Source: Mycoplasmatota bacterium
GTDB taxonomy: Bacteria; Bacillota_I; Bacilli_A; RF39; UBA660
Direction: 5' to 3'
NCBI GenBank assembly: GCA_012512795.1
Contig: JAAZDL010000041.1
Location: 1 to 8,098, forward strand
Length of the DNA: 8,098 bases
Part shown: positions 1 through 5,621 of the stretch, piece after piece
Layout of the letters: each line of letters starts with the position of its first letter
Numbering within the stretch: the first letter of the stretch is position 1
Position numbers and translations under genes: made by a program
Notes under the pieces: generated by a model
Told to the model about the DNA's origin: nothing
The model's database searches: none
The model's input: only the letters and a program-made list of their open reading frames with translations

Positions 1-697
1 GTATGCCATCTTTATTAATATCAATATTATAATCTATATTTAAATCTTCATTAACATCTATATTTATATCAGGAATTCCATCATCGTTTGTATCACAATT
101 TATATCACAAATATAATCACCGTTTATATCTACATTTAAATCTGGAATTTTATTTTTATTTTTGTCAATGTTTATATCTGCCTTTTTATCATTATTAATA
201 TCTATATTTAAATCAGCCTTACCATCTTCGTTTATATCTATGTTTATATCTGGAAAACCATCCTTATCTAAATCACAATTTATATCACATGTTCCGTCTT
301 TGTCTAAATCTTGATTCATTTTATTTTTATCTGGAACTTTATCATAATTAGTATCAATATTAAAATGTGCTATTTTATCATTTCCATAATCTATGTTTAA
401 ATCAGGAATTTTATCTGATGATGTATCGCAATTTATATCACAAATATAATCATTATTTAAATCTATATTTAGTGTTGGAAATTTATCAAAATATAAATCT
501 ATGTTTATATCCGGAACTTTATCATTATCTATATCTATATTTAAATCAGCTATTGCATCTCCGTCAATATCTATGTTTATATCCGGAAAACCATCTTTAT
601 TTAAATCACAATTTAAATCACATATTCCATCATCATTTAAATCTTGATTCATTAAATTTTGATCAGGAACGCTATCACCATTTGTATCCACATTAAA
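1..697 (-). repeat. 333-nt (111-residue) super-repeat, two complete copies and the start of a third
   Basis: Copy 1 occupies 697-365 and copy 2 occupies 364-32. A third begins at 31 and is cut by the window edge after ten residues (YNIDINKDGI). Each complete copy is nine units long: 12 residues, then 15 (containing MNQD), then seven of 12. The landmark ttgattcatt occurs at 644-653 and again at 311-320, exactly 333 nt apart. Hand alignment of the two copies gives 74 identical residues of 111. The middle units match best and the last unit worst. Shared choice of the less common AAC codon at matching positions supports common descent of the copies, not convergence of composition. Confidence 0.88.
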
Positions 698-835
698 AAT
701 AGGTTCTTTTCCATTTCCATAATTTATATTAGTTTGTGGTGTTTTTAGATTTAAAGTGCAGTTTAAAACACATTTACCTGTTGAAAAATCTATATTTAAA
801 TCTGGATAACCATCATTATTTATATCAATATTAAA
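1..835 (-). repeat. In-frame array of 36-nt (12-residue) repeats
   Basis: From residue 46 of the left-edge gene, Asp/Asn-rich 12-mers follow each other nearly without interruption. Example units are LNCDLNKDGFPD, INIDIDGDAIAD and INIDINEDGKAD. The period shows at DNA level as recurring ATAAACATAGAT and GATTTAAATATAGAT-type words on the minus strand. The only regular exception is a 15-residue unit with a Met-Asn-Gln insertion, found once per super-repeat. The segment 834-698 is degenerate and keeps only some of the Asp positions. Confidence 0.9.
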
Positions 836-970
836 AAAAGGTCTTTCACTTATTATAAATTTGTAATATGCACTGATAGATAATATTACTAGACTAAAAC
901 AAAAAAGAACTAAGACTAGTTTAAATAAAAATTCTCTTTTACTATTATATAACTCTTTTATAATATTCAC
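1..970 (-). CDS. Membrane-anchored protein of Asp/Asn-rich calcium-loop-like repeats, 3' end outside window
   Basis: An open frame runs from a GTG at 970 to the left edge without a stop, giving 323 visible residues. The start is chosen because AAGGAG (985-980) lies 9 nt upstream and an in-frame TAG lies about 30 nt upstream of the GTG. Residues 1-17 are charged, about 18-36 form one hydrophobic helix (VLVLFCFSLVIL), and no lipobox is evident, so an N-in, C-out membrane anchor is likely. From residue 46 the chain is almost entirely 12-residue units of the form [LI]N[IC]D-x-[ND]-x-D-[GK]-x-[PA]-D. These resemble the DxNxDG calcium loops of thrombospondin type 3, dockerin and EF-hand families. 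Many units replace the loop Gly with Lys or Tyr, so calcium binding is inferred, not certain. The 12-mers are nested in a 111-residue super-repeat. Five Cys-x3-Cys pairs occur (67/71, 117/121, 177/181, 228/232, 288/292). A stalk, adhesin or matrix role is possible; no catalytic domain is visible. Confidence 0.85.
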   Translation of the reverse strand, partial: MNIIKELYNSKREFLFKLVLVLFCFSLVILSISAYYKFIISERPFFNIDINNDGYPDLNIDFSTGKCVLNCTLNLKTPQTNINYGNGKEPIFNVDTNGDSVPDQNLMNQDLNDDGICDLNCDLNKDGFPDINIDIDGDAIADLNIDIDNDKVPDINIDLYFDKFPTLNIDLNNDYICDINCDTSSDKIPDLNIDYGNDKIAHFNIDTNYDKVPDKNKMNQDLDKDGTCDINCDLDKDGFPDINIDINEDGKADLNIDINNDKKADINIDKNKNKIPDLNVDINGDYICDINCDTNDDGIPDINIDVNEDLNIDYNIDINKDGI

Positions 971-979
971 ACTTAGACA

Positions 980-997
980 CTCCTTATTATAATTATA
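980..997 (-). promoter_or_regulatory. Possible -10 elements and Shine-Dalgarno before the repeat-protein gene
   Basis: Two abutting TATAAT hexamers (997-992 and 991-986) run directly into AAGGAG (985-980), which is well spaced from the GTG at 970. No convincing -35 is present; only AT-rich AATTTA words lie at the right distance. The preceding gene ends 52 nt upstream with no terminator between, so read-through from it is equally possible. The Shine-Dalgarno decides the GTG start. Confidence 0.45.
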
Positions 998-1022
998 ACA
1001 CTATACTTTAAATTTAAATTAA

Positions 1023-2225
1023 TTATTTAATTAAAGTAATAACAGGTCTTATTTCAAGTTTTTTTGTCAAATCTTCTAATATATAAAAATCACCATTATA
1101 TTTTATAGAACTACCTTTTTTCGTTTTACTTGAATTAATAGTCCAGTAATTACCTGCGATAATATTCTTATTATCTACATTTGCATAAACTTTATTGTAT
1201 TCAAAATAAGATATTAATCTAATTTTACTAGTTGTATATTCACTACAATCCCATTTATTTTTTTCAATTAATTCTCTTTGATAACCTCCACATCCATCAT
1301 CAGAATCACACCCTTTACTTCCAGCTTCATCATCACATATATATACTTCTTTGATATTATTTACAATATCTCCTAGTTTATCTATATAAATATTATTTAA
1401 ATAATAATTAATATATGAATTACTCCATTTATACTCTTTAAATTCTTTTTCATTCTTATAATAACAAAAGTCACTTTTTTCATTTAAACAATGTGATGCT
1501 TTATCATCAAGTGAAATATAGTTTAAAACTGTTATTTCTTTTTCAGAATCACTTATTACAATATAAGAAATATCATTGATTGTTACTATAGAACCAGAAC
1601 AATAAAGTATTTCACTATTATAAGTGGAATTATCTGAATAAAAACAATCAATTAATAGGCTTATAGTATTACTTATATTTCCTTCTTTATCTTTAAACCA
1701 AATATACTTTTCTCCTTCTTCAAAAAAGTTAATAATTAAATTTTCGTTATAGTTTTGATGTACCCAAGTTCCTTTAAAATCATCTTTGTTTGATATTTTA
1801 TACTCTAAATCTTTTTTATTAAGAGAAAATGATACTTTAACATTATTTTTAATATATGATACTTCTATATCATTAAAAGATTTGCATTTATTTTTATATA
1901 TTTTAACTTCTTTTAAACTTGTCTTACTAATACAATATTGATCCGTCTCAATTAATAGTTTTATATTATTATATTTGTCTTTTTCTATTGTTCCGATTCC
2001 ATTTATAAATATATCACTTTTTATTATATTACCAGTTTCGTTATAAAGCACTCCTACTTTATATGTGTACTTACCGACCTGAGAAGAAGAAACATATGAT
2101 ATTAGTTCTTTTGCTTTAGAGTTTAATTCAATTTTTTTATAATTCATTATGAAAAAAAATATTATAACAATACTTATAACAACAAATAACATAGTCAAAA
2201 TAATTACTTTTTTAACTTCTCTCAT
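1023..2225 (-). CDS. Membrane-anchored exported protein with Ig-like segment and RPVITL-type (DUF6273-like) C-terminal domain
   Basis: This 400-residue protein has an N-terminal hydrophobic helix (about 7-27) after a short basic stretch, so the rest is probably outside the cell. Residues 33-120 look like the body of pilin-like exported proteins of low-GC Bacillota (GTIEKDKYNNIKL, a pair of Cys at 98 and 114). Residues about 135-194 resemble a bacterial Ig-like module, with the characteristic YIWFKDKEGNIS before Cys194. The C-terminal half (about 205-400) has features I associate with DUF6273-type domains: YKWSNSYINYYLNN (265-278), KIRLISYFEYN (334-344), NYWTINSS (359-366) and a final RPVITL (393-398). 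These assignments come from memory of family patterns, not a search. Ten cysteines lie outside the membrane helix, which is unusual for this GC class. No Shine-Dalgarno precedes the ATG. The gene is 52 nt upstream of the repeat-protein gene and may be co-transcribed with it. Molecular function is unknown. Confidence 0.8.
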   Translation of the reverse strand: MREVKKVIILTMLFVVISIVIIFFFIMNYKKIELNSKAKELISYVSSSQVGKYTYKVGVLYNETGNIIKSDIFINGIGTIEKDKYNNIKLLIETDQYCISKTSLKEVKIYKNKCKSFNDIEVSYIKNNVKVSFSLNKKDLEYKISNKDDFKGTWVHQNYNENLIINFFEEGEKYIWFKDKEGNISNTISLLIDCFYSDNSTYNSEILYCSGSIVTINDISYIVISDSEKEITVLNYISLDDKASHCLNEKSDFCYYKNEKEFKEYKWSNSYINYYLNNIYIDKLGDIVNNIKEVYICDDEAGSKGCDSDDGCGGYQRELIEKNKWDCSEYTTSKIRLISYFEYNKVYANVDNKNIIAGNYWTINSSKTKKGSSIKYNGDFYILEDLTKKLEIRPVITLIK

Positions 2226-2231
2226 ATATCA

Positions 2232-2260
2232 ATTATAAAATAGTATTAGTAAAAAGAAAA
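2232..2260 (-). promoter_or_regulatory. Promoter with -10 six bases before ATG, predicted leaderless
   Basis: A perfect TATAAT (2237-2232) is followed by exactly six bases and then the ATG at 2225. The expected transcription start therefore falls at about the A of ATG. There is no Shine-Dalgarno. The hexamer 17 nt upstream, TTTTCT (2260-2255), is a poor -35, so the promoter call rests on the -10, on the terminator just upstream and on the missing ribosome binding site. Confidence 0.5.
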
Positions 2261-2269
2261 CAGATTTTA

Positions 2270-2303
2270 AAGAAAAAAGAAAAATCGTTATTTAAAACGA
2301 TTT
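2270..2303 (-). terminator. Rho-independent terminator overlapping the end of the PHP gene
   Basis: On the minus strand AAATCGTT (2303-2296) and AACGATTT (2289-2282) form a perfect 8-bp stem around a 6-nt loop, followed by the T-rich tract TTCTTTTTTC. The TAA stop codon at 2290-2288 lies at the junction of loop and 3' arm, so the 5' arm encodes the last residues of the protein. The stem is AT-rich and modest in strength. Confidence 0.75.
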
Positions 2304-3157
2304 AAAAGCGATAACTTCTTTATACAAATATTATTATTAATTCCTCTGCCAATTTCAATATCAGGTTTAGCAATATGTCCATGATAATCTGATCCACCAC
2401 TTTGTAGTAAGTTTAAATTGTTAGCAAGGAGTATATAATCTTGAGTTTGTTCTTTTGTGTGATGTGGATGAAACACTTCTATAGCATCTAAGCCACATGA
2501 GGCCATTTCTCTAAGTAGTCTTAAGAGTTGTAGATTATTAAGTTCAAGAGAGTGTGGATGAGCAATTGATGATATTCCACCTGAAATTTTAATAATAGAC
2601 AAACATTCTTCATAACTAATACCAGGATTATCTCCTCGTATTTTATTGAAAACACTTATTAAATATTTGTTAAACGCATCATCTACACTATTTGCATAAC
2701 CATATTTAACACATAAAATTGCTAAATCAGGTCTGCCTATATTTCTATTAGAATCAACTAGATTATCAATATCTTCTTTATTAAAATAAATCCCATAATC
2801 TTTTTCAAGTTGGTAAGCATATGCCAAGAACGAATGTATACTATTATCATGTAATTCAGATAATTTATCATTTAATTTTGGATTGTTAACATCAATACCA
2901 TATCCTAATATATGCATTCTGCCATGAGAAACCTTAGCTGTTAATTCAATACCTGGTATTACTATAGGATAATCATCATTTTGAATGTTATTTTCTTGAA
3001 ATTCTTTTATACCAAGTATCGTATCATGATCAGTAATAGACATTATACCAATGTCATTCTTTGAAGCATGTAAAACTAATTCTTCAGGTGTTAGATTTCC
3101 ATCTGAAAAAGAAGTGTGAGTGTGCATATCAATAATTTTTCCTTCTTTTAATTTCAT
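2288..3157 (-). CDS. PHP-domain phosphoesterase (TrpH/YciV-like)
   Basis: This 289-residue protein has the complete metal-binding motif set of PHP phosphoesterases: MHTHTSFSDG (His12, His14, Asp19), TDHDT (Asp43, His44, Asp45), PGIEL (Glu71), GRMHILGY (His82), AHPH (His200, His202), EVFHPHH (227-233) and GGSDYHG (Asp257, His259). Length and motif order match the TrpH/YciV group. Characterised members of that group hydrolyse 3',5'-nucleoside bisphosphates or trim 5' ends of RNA, so a cytoplasmic role in nucleotide or RNA turnover is likely; substrate is inferred. The gene starts 5 nt after the TAG of the TraX-like gene with no Shine-Dalgarno of its own, which suggests translational coupling. 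An internal AAGGA precedes Met11 by about 9 nt, but starting there would remove the first strand leading into the HxH motif, so the upstream ATG is preferred. A terminator closes the gene. Confidence 0.9.
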   Translation of the reverse strand: MKLKEGKIIDMHTHTSFSDGNLTPEELVLHASKNDIGIMSITDHDTILGIKEFQENNIQNDDYPIVIPGIELTAKVSHGRMHILGYGIDVNNPKLNDKLSELHDNSIHSFLAYAYQLEKDYGIYFNKEDIDNLVDSNRNIGRPDLAILCVKYGYANSVDDAFNKYLISVFNKIRGDNPGISYEECLSIIKISGGISSIAHPHSLELNNLQLLRLLREMASCGLDAIEVFHPHHTKEQTQDYILLANNLNLLQSGGSDYHGHIAKPDIEIGRGINNNICIKKLSLLNRFK

Positions 3158-3162
3158 ATAAA

Positions 3163-3831
3163 CTATATAATACTATTTATTAAAAATAAAAGCAAGAGAT
3201 GACATGGATAAAACAAGTAAAAGAAATACTTGTTTATTTTAAATTTATAATTTGTTTTAATACATATAAAAGGTAAACTTAAAACAGAAAAAAATGTTAT
3301 TGATTGTGGTATATATATATATACAGATGTATCAAGTATATACATATAAAAAAATAGTAATACAGATGATATAAAAGCAAATTTATTATTTCTAAAATAA
3401 TAGAATATAAAAACCAAAACCCAAAATATTACAGAGTAACTAAGAGAGAATACTATAGGTAAAATAATGCAAAAAGGCAGAATATACCACTTCTTTTTAT
3501 CAAGAGTATAATAAAGTATTACTTCAAATATCAATGTAAACATAATATTAAGTTCAAATAATGATTTTCCAAATGTTAAAACATATATAGGTTGAGAAAT
3601 TATCCCTATTATTAATAATCTTATTAAATACTTTTTTAAATTTTTAGTTTTAAAATAACTTATCATTGTAGTATATGTAAATATAGGAAATGCTATTCTA
3701 CCAATAATTCTAAATATTAATACTTTTGGAAAAAAAACAAAACCTATATGATCAATTAACATAGTTATAATTCCTACAAGTTTTAAAAAGTTAGTATCCA
3801 TACTCAGAACAGTTATATTATTTTTTTTCAT
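3163..3831 (-). CDS. TraX-family integral membrane protein
   Basis: This 222-residue, strongly hydrophobic protein has about seven or eight membrane segments. It carries the landmarks of the TraX family: MLIDHIG (24-30), RIIGRIAFPIF (41-51), SQPIY (79-83), LNIMFTL (94-100), LSLPFI (184-189) and KYFFYLFYPCHLL (201-213). The F-plasmid member acetylates pilin. Chromosomal relatives are common in Bacillota and are presumed membrane acyl- or acetyltransferases acting on a surface substrate; that role is inferred here. No conjugation genes are nearby. The ATG at 3831 has no Shine-Dalgarno but sits six bases after a TATAAT. An alternative start at Met11 (3801), nearer to where many family members begin, cannot be excluded. 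The PHP gene follows 5 nt after its stop, so the two probably share a transcript. Confidence 0.88.
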   Translation of the reverse strand: MKKNNITVLSMDTNFLKLVGIITMLIDHIGFVFFPKVLIFRIIGRIAFPIFTYTTMISYFKTKNLKKYLIRLLIIGIISQPIYVLTFGKSLFELNIMFTLIFEVILYYTLDKKKWYILPFCIILPIVFSLSYSVIFWVLVFIFYYFRNNKFAFISSVLLFFYMYILDTSVYIYIPQSITFFSVLSLPFICIKTNYKFKINKYFFYLFYPCHLLLLFLINSII

Positions 3832-3837
3832 ATATAA

Positions 3838-3866
3838 ATTATAATAAAAAAAGAAGTAATAGTCTA
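3838..3866 (-). promoter_or_regulatory. Promoter for the TraX-PHP pair, -35 inside the metG terminator loop, predicted leaderless
   Basis: TAGACT (3866-3861; four of six match TTGACA) and a perfect TATAAT (3843-3838) are separated by 17 nt. The -10 ends six bases before the ATG at 3831, so transcription should begin at about the initiation codon. The -35 lies in the loop of the metG terminator and the spacer covers its 3' arm, so terminator and promoter share the same bases. Confidence 0.6.
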
Positions 3867-3881
3867 TATATTACTTCTTTT
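3845..3881 (-). terminator. Rho-independent terminator of metG
   Basis: AAAAGAAGTAAT (3881-3870) and ATTACTTCTTTT (3860-3849) make a perfect 12-bp stem around a 9-nt loop. On the minus strand the 3' arm leads into an uninterrupted T run. The metG stop TAA (3873-3871) lies inside the 5' arm. The mirror-image A/T runs mean it could also stop transcription from the opposite strand, although no plus-strand gene is present. Confidence 0.85.
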
Positions 3882-5406
3882 CTATTCTAGCAAATAATAT
3901 TTCTGCTTCATTTAATTTTATGTTTTCTTCAAGTTCTCCAAATTTATTTAAACTATCAAAATCTATTTTTTTAGTATTTAACATTTTAAATATTTTATCA
4001 GCTGTATCTGGTATAAATGCTCTTAATAGTACAGCAGAAATTCTTATAGACTCTAGCAAGTTATAAATTATAGTTTTTAATCTATCAGTTTCTTTTTCAT
4101 CTTTTGCTAAAATCCATGGAGTAGTATCATCTATATATTTATTACTTCTTTTTAAAAGTTCAAATATATCTTCTAAAACTTCATTAATCTTAAGTAAATC
4201 CATTTTACTATCTACAATACTTGGTAACATAGTAGCGTAATTAATCAAGTTGTCATCTTCCTCTTTGTATACTTTTGGATTTGATACAATTGAATCAAAA
4301 TATTTCTTGCTCATCGCAACTGTTCTATTAACTAAGTTACCTAAATTATTTACTAAGTCAGCATTAGTTCTAGATATTAGAAATTCCTCAGAAAAATTTC
4401 CATCATTCCCAAAAGGTACTTCTCTAAGAGCAAAATACCTAACTGCATCTACTCCATATAAATTAATATATTCACGAGGATCTTTGTAATTTCCTAAAGA
4501 TTTAGATATTTTCCCACCATCAATTATTAACCATCCATGTCCAAATATTTGATGAGGAAGTTCAATTCCAAGGCTCATTAACATACAAGGCCATATAATA
4601 GTATGAAATCTAACTATTTCTTTACCAACTAAATGTACATCAGCAGGCCAATACTTTTTGTATAATTCACTTTTAGTATCAGGATATCCAAGAGAAGTAA
4701 TATAGTTTGATAAAGCATCTATCCATACATAAATAACATGTTTATTATCAAAATCAACAGGTATACCCCATTTAAAAGAAGTTCTTGAGACACATAAATC
4801 TTCTAATCCAGGTTTAATAAAATTATTTAACATTTCATTTTTTCTACTCAAAGGCAATATAAAATTAGGATGAGTTTCATAGTGCTCTTCTAGTTTCTTT
4901 TGGTATTTAGATAATTTAAAGAAATATGCCTCTTCGCTTACCTCATGTACTTCTCTATGACAATCAGGACATTTTCCATCTTCATCTAACTGACTTTCAG
5001 TCCAAAAAGATTCACAAGGTGTACAATAAAGACCTTTGTACTCACCTTTATAAATATCTCCTTTATCATACATTATTTTAAATATTTCTTGAACTCTTTT
5101 TATATGATCCTCATCAGTTGTACGAATAAAGTAATCATAAGAAATGCCAAGTTTGCTCCATAAATCTTTTGCATTAGCTATTATTGGATCTATATATTCT
5201 TTTGGTGTTAAATTAGCATCAAAAGCTTTTTTTTCTATTTTTTGGCCATGCTCATCAGTACCAGTTTGAAAAAACACATCATAGCCAGAAAGTCTTTTAT
5301 ATCTTGCTATAGCATCTGCAATAATTGTTGTATAACAATGTCCAATATGAAATTCCGCACTAGGATAATATATTGGTGTTGTTATATAATATTTTTTGTT
5401 TTCCAT
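3871..5406 (-). CDS. metG: Methionyl-tRNA synthetase, short form
   Basis: This 511-residue class I aminoacyl-tRNA synthetase charges tRNA-Met in the cytoplasm. It begins MENKKYYITTPIYYPS and has the HIGH signature at 20-23, a zinc knuckle of two CxxC pairs (Cys128/131 and Cys146/149), the KMSKS loop as KISKS (299-303) and the anticodon-binding helix TPWILAK (429-435, Trp431). It ends at LFARIEKK, just after the anticodon-binding domain. It therefore lacks the C-terminal tRNA-binding (Trbp111-like) extension of longer MetRSs such as that of Bacillus subtilis. The start at 5406 is fixed by AGGAGG 7 nt upstream. The frame is open ten codons further, to an ATG at 5436, but that stretch is the 3' arm and T run of the T-box terminator and is not coding. 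Expression should rise when tRNA-Met is uncharged, through the T-box leader. All catalytic motifs are intact. Confidence 0.97.
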   Translation of the reverse strand: MENKKYYITTPIYYPSAEFHIGHCYTTIIADAIARYKRLSGYDVFFQTGTDEHGQKIEKKAFDANLTPKEYIDPIIANAKDLWSKLGISYDYFIRTTDEDHIKRVQEIFKIMYDKGDIYKGEYKGLYCTPCESFWTESQLDEDGKCPDCHREVHEVSEEAYFFKLSKYQKKLEEHYETHPNFILPLSRKNEMLNNFIKPGLEDLCVSRTSFKWGIPVDFDNKHVIYVWIDALSNYITSLGYPDTKSELYKKYWPADVHLVGKEIVRFHTIIWPCMLMSLGIELPHQIFGHGWLIIDGGKISKSLGNYKDPREYINLYGVDAVRYFALREVPFGNDGNFSEEFLISRTNADLVNNLGNLVNRTVAMSKKYFDSIVSNPKVYKEEDDNLINYATMLPSIVDSKMDLLKINEVLEDIFELLKRSNKYIDDTTPWILAKDEKETDRLKTIIYNLLESIRISAVLLRAFIPDTADKIFKMLNTKKIDFDSLNKFGELEENIKLNEAEILFARIEKK

Positions 5407-5413
5407 TTCGATT

Positions 5414-5419
5414 CCTCCT
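5414..5419 (-). promoter_or_regulatory. Shine-Dalgarno of metG
   Basis: A perfect AGGAGG sits 7 nt before the ATG at 5406 and immediately after the T run of the leader terminator. It decides the start in favour of MENKKYY over the upstream in-frame ATG at 5436. Confidence 0.93.
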
Positions 5420-5420
5420 A

Positions 5421-5481
5421 AAAAATAAAAAATCATAAACTAAGGACGGATATTCCGCGGTACCACCTTAATTCATGATTT
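5421..5481 (-). terminator. Regulated terminator of the metG T-box
   Basis: The 5' arm (5481-5466, AAATCATGAATTAAGG) pairs over 16 bp with the 3' arm (5445-5430, CCTTAGTTTATGATTT), including two G-U pairs, and is followed by TTTTATTTTTT. It shares its 5' arm with Stem III and its AAGG and CCTT segments with the antiterminator, so the structures exclude one another. This is the off state when charged tRNA-Met is bound. Confidence 0.93.
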
Positions 5482-5613
5482 TATCATGCTCTTATATTCT
5501 TAACGCGAATAACGTTTTAACTCCAGAACCATTTTCAAGCATCTTCATATTAGTTTTCATCAACCACTAACTTTCTATAAATCAGATTACTATCTCTTTC
5601 CTTCTTCGTTAAG
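5421..5613 (-). promoter_or_regulatory. T-box riboswitch (tRNA-Met-sensing leader of metG)
   Basis: The conserved T-box sequence AAGGTGGTACCGCG is at 5469-5456. It folds as the standard antiterminator: TAAGG (5470-5466) pairs with CCTTA (5445-5441), the 7-nt bulge is TGGTACC (5465-5459), and GCGG (5458-5455) pairs with CCGT (5449-5446, one G-U). The bulge UGGU matches a tRNA ending in ACCA, that is discriminator A, as in tRNA-Met. Stem I can be closed by CTTAACG (5613-5607) and CGTTAAG (5505-5499). Inside it are AGAGATAGTA (5' side of the specifier loop), and TTAGT and ACTAA flanking the conserved-type loop GGTTGATGAAA. The specifier is probably ATG at 5532-5530, in GAAAATGG. The overlapping AAT would be an Asn codon, but tRNA-Asn carries discriminator G and would not fit UGGU. 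A small Stem III (CATGAT, AAA, ATCATG) is at 5488-5474. I see no room for Stem II. Confidence 0.95.
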
Positions 5614-5621
5614 TAAGATTG

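Noticed and set aside
367..696. Plus-strand 109-codon open frame rich in Leu, Tyr, His and Asn
   Set aside because: It is the antisense shadow of the 36-nt repeat array; its own periodicity follows the repeat and it has no ribosome binding site.
1..835. Period near 36 nt resembling CRISPR spacing
   Set aside because: The repeats are contiguous codons of one open frame, diverged throughout, with no constant repeat and unique spacer alternation and no cas genes.
971..1022. Terminator between the two surface-protein genes
   Set aside because: The only inverted repeat is an AT-only AATTTAAATT palindrome with no GC pairs and no T tail on the minus strand.
3158..3170. A third leaderless promoter (TATATA six bases before the PHP ATG)
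   Set aside because: The hexamer matches only four of six, has no -35, and lies over the end of the TraX-like gene; coupling to that gene explains the start better.
3163..3831. Conjugative element because of the TraX homology
   Set aside because: No other transfer, relaxase or integrase genes are present, and chromosomal TraX-family proteins are common in Bacillota.
4250..4489. Plus-strand 79-codon open frame inside metG
   Set aside because: Fully covered by conserved MetRS sequence on the other strand; no start signals or recognisable product.
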